A stretch of DNA of 64,000 nucleotides from contig AP017959.1 of assembly GCA_002356215.1 (NCBI GenBank), positions 2,682,195-2,746,194 of the forward strand, given 5' to 3'. Source of the stretch: [Synechococcus] sp. NIES-970. GTDB taxonomy: Bacteria > Cyanobacteriota > Cyanobacteriia > Cyanobacteriales > MRBY01. The notes under the pieces are model-generated. The model saw only the letters and a program-made list of their open reading frames with translations. It made no database searches and had not been told where the DNA came from. Below are positions 54,615 to 63,842 of this stretch, piece by piece. How positions within the stretch are numbered: position 1 is the stretch's first letter; every line of letters begins with the position of its first letter. A program made the translations under genes and the position numbers.

Positions 54615-56252
54615 TTAAAACTTTAGGGCTTGAGCTGTTTTAGCCAGCTGAATAAATTCACTGCGATAGCCTTCTAAATCTTCTCCTTTGCTGCCTTGGG
54701 CCAGGGCTAGGACTTGATCAAAAGAACTTTCGCCACGGTAGGGAGAATCTCGCAACAGCATCCCAAATTCCGCCACCGCCGCTGCAAACCGGAAATCTAG
54801 AGAGGCTTGATCCAAGGGTTTACTGTCATTGGCGATCGCCTGGCTGATCAGTTCAGAACTATCCCCAGTGGGTGCTTTGTAGCGGAGCTTTAGCTGCAGT
54901 AGTTCCCCTGAAAAATCGCTGGCGATCGGTTGACTTTCCTGATATTTCAACTCATCTAGTACAGGGAGATCCGCGGGCGAATCGACGCCCACTGGCACAA
55001 TTTCATAGAGAGCGGTCACCGTATGACCTGCCCCCAATTCCCCCGCGTCCTTCGTATCATCGTTAAAATCTTGAGCCGCCAACAGGCGATTTTCGTAACC
55101 CAACAGACGATAGGCTTGCACCTGAGCCGGGTTAAATTCCACTTGAATTTTTACATCCTTTGCCAGGGTTAAAAGCGTACCGCCCATTTCCGTAACGAGC
55201 ACCTTTTTCGCTTCGAGAATATTGTCGATGTAAGCATAATTGCCATTGCCATTGTTCGCCAATTGCTCCATCTTGGCATCTTTCAGATTACCCGTGCCGA
55301 ATCCTAATACCGTCAAGAAAATATCCTGCTCTCGCTTTTGTTCAATCAAACGAATTAGCTCAGCATCACTGGACATCCCCACATTAAAATCACCATCGGT
55401 AGCCAGAATAATCCGGTTATTGCCGTTATCAATAAAATTTTCTGCAGCTTCGCGGTAGGCCAGTTCAATCCCTTCACCGCCCGCCGTCGAGCCGCCTGCC
55501 TCTAAACTATCCAAAGCCGCGAGGATCGTCTCTTTTTCTGCCCCAGAGGTGGAAGGTAGCACCAAACCCGCTGCTCCGGCATAAACCACAATCGAGACGC
55601 GATCTTCTGGGCGCAGTTCATTTACCAATAGGCGAAAAGCTGATTTAAGGAGGGGCAATTTATCTGGCGAATCCATCGACCCCGACACATCGAAGAGAAA
55701 CACCAAATTACTCGGGGGTAAGGCCGCATTTTCAATGTCTTGCCCCTTAATGCCAATGCGGAGCAGTTGATGCTGGGGTTGCCAGGGGGCTTGGGAGAGT
55801 TCTGTGCTGATTGAAAATGGTTTGTCGCCTGGGTTCGGGTAGTCATAGGTGAAATAGTTGATCAATTCTTCGAGGCGCACCGCATCGGGGGGCGGCAACT
55901 GACCATCATTTAAAAAGCGCCTTACATTGCTATAGGCTCCAGAATCCACATCAAGGGCAAAGGTAGACAGCGGTTCTGCCTGCACTAATTGGAATGGATT
56001 ATCGCGAATTAGGTTGTAATCTTCTTGGGACGGTTCTGGAACCTCTTGGGGAATTTCCCCATCGGGGGGCGGCGCCAGAGGCATGGCTTCTGTTTCGGCC
56101 ACCTGGGGGGCCATGGTATCTAAGCCCATTTCGGGATTTCTCTGGGAGGCCATCTGACAACCAAGTAAAATCTGACTGCCTAACAGACAACCACTGAGGA
56201 GTACGGTTAAGGAACGCTGGGGCGACGGGTTTCGGAATGATGAAGCGGCCAT
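54615..56252 (-). CDS. VWA domain lipoprotein (YfbK/DUF3520-like)
   Basis: A 545-residue protein with a lipoprotein signal ending LLGC (lipidated Cys near residue 32). A Pro-rich linker and an N-terminal VWA-associated block (FSTFALDVDSGAYSNVRRFL) precede the VWA domain with MIDAS motif DVSGSMDSPDKL, Thr/Asp sites in GGSTAGGEG and ATDGDFNVGM. The C-terminal DUF3520-like part runs from about 400 (LKYQESQPIASDFSGELLQLKLRYK) to the end. VWA domains bind a metal and a partner protein; this one would be anchored at the outer face of the plasma membrane or in the periplasm. Partner unknown. It overlaps no gene. Confidence 0.88.
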   Translation of the reverse strand: MAASSFRNPSPQRSLTVLLSGCLLGSQILLGCQMASQRNPEMGLDTMAPQVAETEAMPLAPPPDGEIPQEVPEPSQEDYNLIRDNPFQLVQAEPLSTFALDVDSGAYSNVRRFLNDGQLPPPDAVRLEELINYFTYDYPNPGDKPFSISTELSQAPWQPQHQLLRIGIKGQDIENAALPPSNLVFLFDVSGSMDSPDKLPLLKSAFRLLVNELRPEDRVSIVVYAGAAGLVLPSTSGAEKETILAALDSLEAGGSTAGGEGIELAYREAAENFIDNGNNRIILATDGDFNVGMSSDAELIRLIEQKREQDIFLTVLGFGTGNLKDAKMEQLANNGNGNYAYIDNILEAKKVLVTEMGGTLLTLAKDVKIQVEFNPAQVQAYRLLGYENRLLAAQDFNDDTKDAGELGAGHTVTALYEIVPVGVDSPADLPVLDELKYQESQPIASDFSGELLQLKLRYKAPTGDSSELISQAIANDSKPLDQASLDFRFAAAVAEFGMLLRDSPYRGESSFDQVLALAQGSKGEDLEGYRSEFIQLAKTAQALKF

Positions 56253-56408
56253 GGGCTGACCTCCAGAGGCGGGATTTTCTTCAACGTAACACCGTATTTT
56301 GGGGCGATCGCCTCAATTCAAAAAACTGTAACGGCAGGACTAAATGGAGATTGAATCCCTAAGGCAATCGTGGGGTAGAATGAAACACGCTCAATGCCAG
56401 TGCTTGCC

Positions 56409-57824
56409 ATGTCCCTCAGTCTCTACAACACGCTCCACCGCCGCTCTGAACCCTTTGAACCCCTCGAAGCGAACCAGGTGCGGATGTATTGTTGTGGGAT
56501 CACCGTCTATGACTATTGCCACCTAGGTCACGCACGGACTTGCCTAACTTGGGACGTGGTGCGGCGTTATTTGCAGTGGTCGGGCTATGCGGTGCGCTAC
56601 ATCCAAAATTTCACTGATATTGACGACAAAATTCTCAATCGGGCGCGCCAGGAAAATAGTTCCATGGAGGCGATCGCCGAAAAATTTATCGAAGCTTATT
56701 TCGAGGATATGGCAGCGCTACATATCCAGCCCGCCGATGAGTATCCCCGGGCGACCCACAGTTTAGATGGCATCCAAAAGCTGATCCATGACCTGGAACA
56801 ACGGGGCTTTGCCTATGCCTCCCAGGGAGATGTGTACTATGCCGTGCGTAAATTCGAGGGCTATGGGAAACTCTCTGGCCGCAAATTAGACGATATGCAA
56901 GCAGGGGCCAGTGGCCGGGTGAATGAAGACCCCGATGCCCCGAAAAAACAAGATCCCTTTGATTTTGCCCTTTGGAAAGCCGCTAAAGAGGGAGAACCCG
57001 CCTGGGATTCCCCCTGGGGGGCAGGTCGCCCCGGTTGGCACATCGAATGTTCGGCGATGGTGCGCGATCGCCTCGGAGAAACCATTGATATCCATGTGGG
57101 GGGCAGTGACTTGATTTTTCCCCACCACGAAAACGAGATCGCCCAATCGGAAGCCGCCACTGGCCATCCCCTGGCGAAATATTGGCTGCACAATGGCATG
57201 GTGAAGGTGGAAGGGGAAAAAATGTCCAAATCCCTCGGTAACTTCATCACGATTCGGGATTTGCTCGAAAAATATGACCCGATGGCGGTGCGTTTGTTTA
57301 TCCTCCAGGCCCACTACACCAAGCCCCTGGATTTCACCGATGAAGCCCTCAGCGCTGCCACCAAGGGTTGGGAAACTCTTAACGAGGCGCTCCTATTTGG
57401 GGAACAGTTAGACACCAATAACATTGCCGCCGACAAGGGCATCCTGACGAAATTTAAGGCGATCGTTGACAATGACCTGAATTTTTCTGGCGGCTTGGCG
57501 ATCCTCTTTGAACTGGCCAAGGAACTGAAAAAAGAAAAAAATATTCTTGTCCACGAAGGTAAACTCCAGCAAAATCCGCAAATTCTTGCCTCCCTCTGGC
57601 TCACCCTCAAGGAATTAGCCGATATCCTCGGTTTTGTCCCGGAAGTGAAGCAACAGACCAATAATTTAACGGACGCCGAAATTGAAGACTTGATCCAACA
57701 GCGTAAGGATGCCCGCGCCAATAAAGACTATGCAGAAGGCGATCGCCTGCGGGATTTACTGGCCGAAAAAGGAATTATTCTCGTAGACAAGCCCGGCGGC
57801 GTTACCGAATGGCATCGGGAATAA
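56409..57824 (+). CDS. cysS: Cysteinyl-tRNA synthetase
   Basis: CysRS charges tRNA(Cys). The 471-residue class I enzyme has MYCCGITVYDYCHLGHAR (zinc Cys and HIGH-like motif), FTDIDDKIL, FPHHENEIAQSE, and the KMSKS loop in GEKMSKSLGNF. The C-terminal tail QQRKDARANKDYAEGDRLRDLLAEKGI is the tRNA-binding end. ATG 56409 is taken because the conserved SLYNTLHRR follows directly; ATG 56394 is five codons upstream. narM follows 27 bases after the stop. Confidence 0.96.
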   Translation: MSLSLYNTLHRRSEPFEPLEANQVRMYCCGITVYDYCHLGHARTCLTWDVVRRYLQWSGYAVRYIQNFTDIDDKILNRARQENSSMEAIAEKFIEAYFEDMAALHIQPADEYPRATHSLDGIQKLIHDLEQRGFAYASQGDVYYAVRKFEGYGKLSGRKLDDMQAGASGRVNEDPDAPKKQDPFDFALWKAAKEGEPAWDSPWGAGRPGWHIECSAMVRDRLGETIDIHVGGSDLIFPHHENEIAQSEAATGHPLAKYWLHNGMVKVEGEKMSKSLGNFITIRDLLEKYDPMAVRLFILQAHYTKPLDFTDEALSAATKGWETLNEALLFGEQLDTNNIAADKGILTKFKAIVDNDLNFSGGLAILFELAKELKKEKNILVHEGKLQQNPQILASLWLTLKELADILGFVPEVKQQTNNLTDAEIEDLIQQRKDARANKDYAEGDRLRDLLAEKGIILVDKPGGVTEWHRE

Positions 57825-57851
57825 AGAACATTTTCACTGAGGCAAAATCCC

Positions 57852-58310
57852 ATGACTGATTTCTTTGGGTTCGAGCAAGATTTCATTGCATCCCTCCGCT
57901 GCATCCCGATGATCATGCGCTACAAACTGGATACCTGTGGCGTCAAAATGAAACTCGACCATTGGCACAAGTTCACAGAGGCCGAAAAAACCCAGCTCAT
58001 TCAAATGCCCTGTGAAACCCCTGCTGAAGTGCAGCTCTACCATGAAACGCTCCAAAAACTGATCACCGCCAAAACAGGCACACCGGCCAAAGTCCTCGAT
58101 ATTGACCCACATCCCCCCTGGTTGCAAACAGAAATTCCGGCCCAAGTGCGAGAAAAAGCCCAAGCTTGCGCTGTCGAAATTACGTCAACCCAATGGCAGA
58201 GCTTAAGCCCCCTACAACGATTTGCTTTGTTGAAATTGAGTCGTCCCAGTCACGAAAACCATAATTTTGTTCCGGCTCTAAAGGAATTTAGTATTTTACC
58301 GACGGTTTAG
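57852..58310 (+). CDS. narM: Nitrate reductase-associated protein NarM
   Basis: NarM is a cyanobacterial protein needed for active assimilatory nitrate reductase (NarB), from published work on Synechococcus elongatus. The sequence has the hallmark [45 protein letters not shown] and the terminal [19 protein letters not shown]. The 152-residue length is typical. narB and the nitrate transporter are not adjacent here; narM instead sits between cysS and dnaA. Confidence 0.9.
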   Translation: MTDFFGFEQDFIASLRCIPMIMRYKLDTCGVKMKLDHWHKFTEAEKTQLIQMPCETPAEVQLYHETLQKLITAKTGTPAKVLDIDPHPPWLQTEIPAQVREKAQACAVEITSTQWQSLSPLQRFALLKLSRPSHENHNFVPALKEFSILPTV

Positions 58311-58378
58311 CCCAAGAGAATTTGAGCTACATTAAAAGGCCCGTCCCCCTTGAAAACATCGTTCGTAGGATCAATACG

Positions 58379-59728
58379 GTGACTCAAAATCCCCAATGGC
58401 TTTGGCAAGAAGTCCTGACAAAACTCGAACAACAACTGAGTCGCCCTACCTACGAAACTTGGATTCAGCCGACGAAGCTCCAGCAGTGGCAGGAAGATGA
58501 AATTATTCTTTGTGCGCCCAATGTCTTTGTGCTGAATCATATCCAGAAGTACTATGGCGCGTTAATCACTGAGACGATCGCCGAATTGCTACAGCAGCCC
58601 GTTAAGGTGCGCCTGACTTCCCCCGAAGGGAATACCCTCGCGGCGACCCAGAGTTTTTACAGTTCCCGTAGTGGCCAATCGACTCGACCAGGCCGAAAAA
58701 CCCCAGAACTCAACCCCAAATATACGTTTTCACGGTTTGTGGTCGGCCCCACCAATCGCATGGCCCACGCCGCAGCCCTGGCGGTGGCAGAATCACCGGG
58801 GCGGGACTTTAACCCCCTCGTTCTCTGTGGGGGGGTGGGTTTGGGGAAGACTCACTTGATGCAGGCGATCGGCCATTACCGCTTAGATACTCAGCCCGAT
58901 GCGAAAATTTTCTATGTGTCCACGGAGCAGTTTACCAATGATCTAATCGTCGCGATCCGCAAAGATAGCCTGCAAACCTTCCGGGAACATTACCGCACCG
59001 CCGATATTTTGCTGGTGGATGATATTCAGTTCATCGAAGGGAAAGAATATACCCAGGAGGAGTTTTTCTATACCTTCAATACCCTCCACGAAGCAGGCAA
59101 ACAAATTGTGCTGGCAAGCGATCGCCCACCGCATCAGATCCCAGGCCTACAGCAGCGCCTTTCATCGCGCTTTTCCATGGGGCTCATCGCGGATATCCAA
59201 CCCCCTGATCTGGAAACCCGGATGGCGATCCTCCAAAAAAAGGCCGAGGCCGAAAATTTAAATCTTTCCCGTTCGGTGATCGAATATATTGCCACCCACT
59301 ACACCGCCAATATCCGCGAACTAGAAGGGGCATTGTTGCGGGCGGTGACCCACATTGCGATCTCTGGGCTACCGATGACGGTGGAGAACCTCGCCCCGAT
59401 TCTGAACCCAACGGTGGAATATGCCTCCGCCCCCCCGAATGTGATTTTACAAATTGCCGCTGAGGCCACGGGGGTAAGCATCGAGGATCTCAAAGGGGCA
59501 TCTCGGCGCCGGGAAATTAGTACGGCCCGCCAAATTGCTATGTATTTGATGCGCCAACATACAGATCTCAGTTTGCCCCGCATTGGGGAAATGTTTGGCG
59601 GTAAGGACCACACCACCGTGATGTACAGTTGCGACAAGATTGGCCAGTTACTCACCAAAAATCAAAAAATCTCCCAACTGGTGAGCCAAATTAGCGATCG
59701 CATTAACCACCATCACCAAAACCTCTAG
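58379..59728 (+). CDS. dnaA: Chromosomal replication initiator DnaA
   Basis: DnaA binds DnaA boxes and opens the origin. Domain I starts [12 protein letters not shown]; domain III has Walker [11 protein letters not shown], Walker [12 protein letters not shown], sensor 2 and arginine finger region SRFSMGL; domain IV ends with the DnaA signature [17 protein letters not shown] chose the GTG at 58379, where domain I begins; a longer frame starts at a TTG at 58322 with a divergent leader overlapping the region just after narM. No DnaA box cluster or dnaN is adjacent, so the origin is probably elsewhere. Confidence 0.93.
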   Translation: MTQNPQWLWQEVLTKLEQQLSRPTYETWIQPTKLQQWQEDEIILCAPNVFVLNHIQKYYGALITETIAELLQQPVKVRLTSPEGNTLAATQSFYSSRSGQSTRPGRKTPELNPKYTFSRFVVGPTNRMAHAAALAVAESPGRDFNPLVLCGGVGLGKTHLMQAIGHYRLDTQPDAKIFYVSTEQFTNDLIVAIRKDSLQTFREHYRTADILLVDDIQFIEGKEYTQEEFFYTFNTLHEAGKQIVLASDRPPHQIPGLQQRLSSRFSMGLIADIQPPDLETRMAILQKKAEAENLNLSRSVIEYIATHYTANIRELEGALLRAVTHIAISGLPMTVENLAPILNPTVEYASAPPNVILQIAAEATGVSIEDLKGASRRREISTARQIAMYLMRQHTDLSLPRIGEMFGGKDHTTVMYSCDKIGQLLTKNQKISQLVSQISDRINHHHQNL

Positions 59729-59785
59729 GGGATCAGCAAAGGACACCGTTACAATAACAAACAGTGTTATTTCCCCGTTAAACCA

Positions 59786-60715
59786 ATGGTTGCCCCCTAC
59801 CGGATCGTTTCCCTCCTGCCCAGTGCCACCGAAATTCTCGATTGCCTGGGTTTAACGCCCCAGGTGGTGGGCCGGAGCCATGAATGTGATTATCCGCCAG
59901 AGATAAGCGATCGCCCCATCTGTACGGCGGCCCGTCTCAACTCTGAACGTTCTAGCGGGGAAATCGACCGGGATGTATTGGCCCTGCTCCAGGCGGCTTT
60001 GGGAATTTATGAAGTGAAACTGGATGTCTTGCAAGCCTTGCAACCGACCCACATCGTCACCCAGGACCAATGTGATGTGTGCGCCGTCACCCTCAGCGAT
60101 GTCCAAAAGGCGATCGCCTCCCTGGGGGATGCCCAGCCGCAGTTAATTTCCCTCCAACCCAATACCCTGGCAGAAGTTTATGCTGATATTACCCGCGTCG
60201 CCCAGCAGTTCAATCGCGATCCCCAACCGGTATTAAACGCTCTCCAGCAGCGGGTAAAAGCTTGTCAAGAAAAAGGAAAAACCCTCGCAAAACGACCCCG
60301 AGTGGCGGCGATCGAATGGATTGATCCCCTGATGGGGGGCGGCAACTGGCTGCCAGAATTGATTGAGCTAGCAGGCGGTGAAAATATTTTGGGACACCAG
60401 GGCCAGCATTCTCCTTACGTCAGTTGGGATGCCCTCCTGGCCAGTGATCCTGATGTGGTGGTGGTAATGCCCTGCGGCTTTGACCTCGCGCGCACTCGTC
60501 AAGAAATGCTTGCGGATCTGGCCTTGCATCCGCAGTGGCAGCAATTGCGAGCGGTACAACAGGATCAGCTCTACATCTGCGATGGCAATGCCTATTTCAA
60601 CCGACCGGGGCCACGCCTTGTGGACTCTCTAGAAATTCTCACGGAAATTTTGCAACCCCCAGGCGATCGCCATTATCCAGAAACCGCTTGGACAAAATTG
60701 TCTTTATCAAGTTAA
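59786..60715 (+). CDS. Cobalamin/Fe-siderophore-type periplasmic binding protein-like, no signal peptide
   Basis: A 309-residue protein of the BtuF-like class III solute-binding fold: IVSLLPSATEILDCLGL, VVGRSHECDYPP, PTHIVTQDQCDVC, LAEVYADITRVAQQFN, IEWIDPLMGGGNWLPELIELAGG, DPDVVVVMPCGFDL. No signal peptide or lipobox is present, unlike true BtuF proteins, so it may act in the cytoplasm as an adaptor or adenosylcobinamide-like protein. The conserved Cys pair in DQCDVC is typical of the cobalamin-binding-like family. Partner transport genes are not adjacent. Confidence 0.85.
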   Translation: MVAPYRIVSLLPSATEILDCLGLTPQVVGRSHECDYPPEISDRPICTAARLNSERSSGEIDRDVLALLQAALGIYEVKLDVLQALQPTHIVTQDQCDVCAVTLSDVQKAIASLGDAQPQLISLQPNTLAEVYADITRVAQQFNRDPQPVLNALQQRVKACQEKGKTLAKRPRVAAIEWIDPLMGGGNWLPELIELAGGENILGHQGQHSPYVSWDALLASDPDVVVVMPCGFDLARTRQEMLADLALHPQWQQLRAVQQDQLYICDGNAYFNRPGPRLVDSLEILTEILQPPGDRHYPETAWTKLSLSS

Positions 60716-61025
60716 GACTTACCTGAGGCGAAAGGCATTACAAAACCTAATATTTTCAGGAAACAGCCATTATCCAAAGAAATATTACATTCCGGCCTAG
60801 TTTTACAACATTTTCTATCAAGTTCACCAGGGCAAAAGATGGGATATTCCGACGAATTGCCGCATATTTTTATAAAAGTCAGCATTATCCCAGAAAACCT
60901 CTCCCTTTAGCTTTAGGGGGGAATTTGGCACATTAAGGTCATAGCAAGATTTTGAGGGCAGGCGTCTCGTGATGAACCGCCGCTTTTCGATTCCCAACAT
61001 ATTCCCTAAAGTGAGGATGCTGTCT
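60716..61025. other. Intergenic stretch after BtuF-like gene
   Basis: About 310 bases without a supportable gene. A short imperfect hairpin near 60901-60930 (CTCCCTTTA...AGGGGGG) resembles the interspersed palindromes common in cyanobacteria but has no T-run. AT-rich and probably non-coding. Confidence 0.4.
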
Positions 61026-61205
61026 ATGTGGCTCAAAATTAGGCACCTCGTCGATCCCGTATTTCAATATCTCAATCAGCCGGTAGGACATACGGATCGA
61101 CATACGGTATGGAATCCCAATCGGTTTTGGTATCTCTATAAAATCAATCTACTGGAAAAATGCTGGCAAAAGGAGGCTGCAAACAAAAATCAGCACACGT
61201 ACTAA
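61026..61205 (+). CDS. Possible 59-residue protein, unknown function
   Basis: Frame from ATG 61026 to TAA 61203-61205 with GAGG about nine bases upstream. The product has a basic first helix (MWLKIRHLVDPVFQYLNQPV), a His-rich turn (GHTDRHTVW), NPNRFWYLYKINLLEKCWQ and a charged end. The pattern of Trp/Arg/Pro residues looks protein-like rather than random, yet no family is recognised. It is convergent with the NrtS-like gene. Confidence 0.4.
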   Translation: MWLKIRHLVDPVFQYLNQPVGHTDRHTVWNPNRFWYLYKINLLEKCWQKEAANKNQHTY

Positions 61206-61237
61206 ACACCCTGGGGCGATCGCCAAAAATTCAAGAT

Positions 61238-61498
61238 TTATTTGTTCGATAACTGGAGGAGAGTCGCCTCTAACTGTTGGCGTCGCCGACTGGTCAATTG
61301 GCCATGGAGATTGACGCAGTAGGGAACAACATAGGTTAATCCTGCCGAAACCCAACGGGCACGGTTCATGTTTCCCCCTAAGACGGCACTGCCATGGTTG
61401 ATCCCGAAGAGTAAGGTGCCGACAATGAGGGCTACCCGGACTGCGGTTGTGTGAATAGTGCGATCGCCAAAGGTGGGAAACTGTAGAAATCGATGCAT
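61238..61498 (-). CDS. NrtS-like small membrane protein (nitrate/nitrite transport)
   Basis: An 86-residue protein with two hydrophobic helices (TTAVRVALIVGTLLFGINHGSAVLGG and WVSAGLTYVVPYCVNLHG). The blocks VALIVGTLLFGINHG and LTYVVPYCVN match NrtS, a family of small two-helix membrane proteins shown to transport nitrate/nitrite in some cyanobacteria, from memory. The residues match well but the family is short, so paralogous functions are possible. It lies about 30 bases downstream of nanE on the same strand and may be co-transcribed with it. Confidence 0.65.
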   Translation of the reverse strand: MHRFLQFPTFGDRTIHTTAVRVALIVGTLLFGINHGSAVLGGNMNRARWVSAGLTYVVPYCVNLHGQLTSRRRQQLEATLLQLSNK

Positions 61499-61528
61499 GG
61501 CGAAATCTTATGCTGATATTGTTCGGTC

Positions 61529-62221
61529 TTAGAGCACCATATTCTCGCAGGCCCGACAAAATTTCTGTGCTAAAAGATCAATTCCAGTAATCGCAGTTCC
61601 GACAACGACGCTATCAGCCCCCAGTTGAAACGCCTTTTGCATCATTTCGGGGGTGTGGATGCCCCCTTCACAAATCACGGGTAAATCAAAATCCTGAACT
61701 AACTTTTTCAGGAGATCAAAGCCGGGGGGTGTTAGATGCTGCGTTTCTCTCGTATAGCCATAGAGGGTCGTGCCTAAAATGTCGGCCCCTGCTTTTGCTG
61801 CGAGGGCTCCATTTTCGTAACTATCTAAATCGGCCATCACACGTTTTCCCGTCTGCTCGTGGATGCCTTGGATTAAGCCGGCTAACGTCTCGTCGTTGGG
61901 TCGAAACCTTGCTGTGGCATCGATCGCCACAATATCGGCTCCGGCTTCAACGACGGCGAGGGCATCTTCTAGGCGGGGGGTGATATAAACCTCTGATTCG
62001 GGAAAAGTGCGCTTCCAGAGGCCAATGATGGGGATATTGGGTAACTTTGCCCGCACGGCACGGATGTGGTCAGGGCTGTCGATGCGCACCGCAACAGCCC
62101 CCTGATTGACAGAGGCTTGGGCGATCGCCGCGATGATTTCAGGCGCATGGAGCGGGGAATCAGCCGGAGCTTGGCAGGAGATAATGAGGCGATTTTTAAA
62201 CTGGGCAATCAGATCAGACAT
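61529..62221 (-). CDS. nanE: Putative N-acetylmannosamine-6-phosphate 2-epimerase
   Basis: NanE interconverts N-acetylmannosamine-6-phosphate and N-acetylglucosamine-6-phosphate. The 230-residue TIM barrel has LIISCQAPADSPLHAPEII, AVAVRIDSPDHIRAVR, IIGLWKR, GADIVAIDATARFRP, VMADLDSYENGALAAKAGADILGTTLYGYT and VICEGGIHTPEMMQKAFQLGA. No sialic acid catabolism genes are nearby, so its role may be amino sugar recycling. A start at ATG 62221 places the first strand normally. Confidence 0.92.
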   Translation of the reverse strand: MSDLIAQFKNRLIISCQAPADSPLHAPEIIAAIAQASVNQGAVAVRIDSPDHIRAVRAKLPNIPIIGLWKRTFPESEVYITPRLEDALAVVEAGADIVAIDATARFRPNDETLAGLIQGIHEQTGKRVMADLDSYENGALAAKAGADILGTTLYGYTRETQHLTPPGFDLLKKLVQDFDLPVICEGGIHTPEMMQKAFQLGADSVVVGTAITGIDLLAQKFCRACENMVL

Positions 62222-62239
62222 GGGCTTGCTAAAAAAATT

Positions 62240-62884
62240 CTAAGAATATTGGGTAACGGCGAGGGCGATCGCCGCTGGAAAAATACGATGTTCCTGTACC
62301 TGAATCCGGGCATGGAGGGTTTCGGGGGTATCACCGGGCAAAATTGGCACCGCTGCCTGCATGATAATGTCGCCGCTATCGACTTCCAGGCTGGCAAAAT
62401 GCACCGAGCAACCCGTTACTTTTACTCCTGCGTCTAAAGCCTGCTCCACGGCACGAATCCCTTTAAAGCTGGGCAGTAAACTGGGGTGAATATTCAAAAT
62501 CCGGCTTTCGTAGCCCCTGAGTAAAACCTCAGTGACGATGCGCATCCAACCCGCCATGATCACCCACTCCACCCCGTGCGATCGCAAGCAATCTAAAATC
62601 GCTTGGTCACAGGCTTCGCGGGAGGTGAAATCGCGGTGGTTAATCAGTTGGGTCTTGGTGCCAAATTGGGCCGCCCGTTCTAAAACCTTCGCCTTGGGGT
62701 TGTTGTAGATCAAGACCGGAATTTCCGCATTGAGCTGCTGACTGGCAATGGCCTGGGCGATCGCCCCATAGTTGCTGCCACTACCGGAGGCCAAAACTCC
62801 CAACTGCACCGGACGGGATAGGGGCACATCCGCCAGGGTCACCGGGGGAGAAATCAAAGCAGAATCTAGCGGAACATTACCCAT
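62240..62884 (-). CDS. purN: Phosphoribosylglycinamide formyltransferase
   Basis: PurN formylates GAR with 10-formyl-THF in purine synthesis. The 214-residue protein has LGVLASGSGSNYGAI, VLIYNNPKAKVLERA, HPSLLPSFKGIRAVEQAL and the catalytic Asn/His/Asp set with HPSL and SVHFASLEVDSGDI. The first 25 residues are an extension before the first strand. I chose ATG 62884 over an upstream TTG at 62896. nanE follows with a short gap on the same strand. Confidence 0.95.
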   Translation of the reverse strand: MGNVPLDSALISPPVTLADVPLSRPVQLGVLASGSGSNYGAIAQAIASQQLNAEIPVLIYNNPKAKVLERAAQFGTKTQLINHRDFTSREACDQAILDCLRSHGVEWVIMAGWMRIVTEVLLRGYESRILNIHPSLLPSFKGIRAVEQALDAGVKVTGCSVHFASLEVDSGDIIMQAAVPILPGDTPETLHARIQVQEHRIFPAAIALAVTQYS

Positions 62885-62986
62885 CAATCGTGGCAAGCCT
62901 CAAAAGTACAACCACTAAGCATATCGGTTCCCTGGCTGAAAATCAGATATTTTTTGAGGAGCGATCGCCCCCAGAGCCCCGTTCAA

Positions 62987-63328
62987 TTAGGCTGAGTCTT
63001 GATCCTCAAAGCGAATAATATCTTCATCCCCTAAAAATTCACCGTTTTGAATTTCGATCATCACCAGATCAATCACGCCCGGATTTTCGACCCGGTGCCT
63101 GGTATTCATCGGTACATAGGTCGATTGGCGCGCTGTGAGGATTGTTTCTTGGTCGTTGCAGATCACCTTCGCTGTGCCCGAAACCACGACCCAATGTTCG
63201 CTACGGTGATAGTGCATCTGGGTGCTGATGTGATGACCCGGTTTGAGTTCGATGCGATTAATTCGATAGCGATCGCCTTCTTCGAGGAGAGTGACTTTTC
63301 CCCAGGGAGGTGTACGAATTTCGGTCAT
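62987..63328 (-). CDS. Cupin protein, mannose-6-phosphate isomerase type II C-terminal-like
   Basis: A 113-residue cupin: WGKVTLLEEGDRYRINRIELKPGHHISTQMHYHRSEHW and VPMNTRHRVENPG carry the metal-binding His/Glu of both cupin motifs. The whole is equal to the C-terminal isomerase domain of type II phosphomannose isomerases/GDP-mannose pyrophosphorylases, but alone. Stand-alone versions may isomerise mannose- and fructose-6-phosphate. ATG 63328 is chosen because the TTG-like upstream frame adds no conserved residues. Confidence 0.85.
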   Translation of the reverse strand: MTEIRTPPWGKVTLLEEGDRYRINRIELKPGHHISTQMHYHRSEHWVVVSGTAKVICNDQETILTARQSTYVPMNTRHRVENPGVIDLVMIEIQNGEFLGDEDIIRFEDQDSA

Positions 63329-63368
63329 AGTTACAAGGTTCAAGGGGTGCTAATGTCATTTTAAGGGT

Positions 63369-63728
63369 TTAACTACCGCCGAGGCGATCGCGCAGTTCCG
63401 TTTCACTGGCCCGGAAGCCCACCAATACTGCTTGACCATCCCGCACAAATAAAGGCCGTTTTAACAACATGGCATCTTGGGCAAACGCTTCAATCCACTG
63501 GTCATCGCTCCAGGATTTCTTTTCTTCCCCCAAGGCCCGGTAAGATTGGCCGGAGGTATTGCGCATCGGTTTACTGCCGAGGGTATTTACCCATTGGGCG
63601 ATCGTCTCTCTGCTAGGGGGCTGTTCTTTGGTGTTGATGAATGTGTAAGGAATTTCTTCTGCTTCGAGCCATTGCAAGGCTTTTTTACAGGTGTTGCAGG
63701 TGGGAATGCCGTAAACTTGCAGGGCCAT
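63369..63728 (-). CDS. Spx/MgsR/ArsC family thioredoxin-fold protein
   Basis: A 119-residue protein with VYGIPTCNTCKKALQWLE (CxxC-like CNTC motif, two cysteines) at residues 6-20, TFINTKEQPPSRETIAQW, and FVRDGQAVLVGFRASE at the end. This is the Spx/MgsR-ArsC-like branch of thioredoxin folds: members are arsenate reductases or RNA-polymerase-binding regulators. The CxxC favours a Spx/MgsR-like redox switch, but arsenate reduction is not excluded. Confidence 0.82.
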   Translation of the reverse strand: MALQVYGIPTCNTCKKALQWLEAEEIPYTFINTKEQPPSRETIAQWVNTLGSKPMRNTSGQSYRALGEEKKSWSDDQWIEAFAQDAMLLKRPLFVRDGQAVLVGFRASETELRDRLGGS

Positions 63729-63842
63729 TTTGTAATCGGTTAGACAAAAGATAACTTCATTTATTATCCATGATTCTAAGGACAGTCAACTTTGGCAGAA
63801 GTGTTACAACGGGAACTGTAGCAAGTCCCAATATTTTTCACC

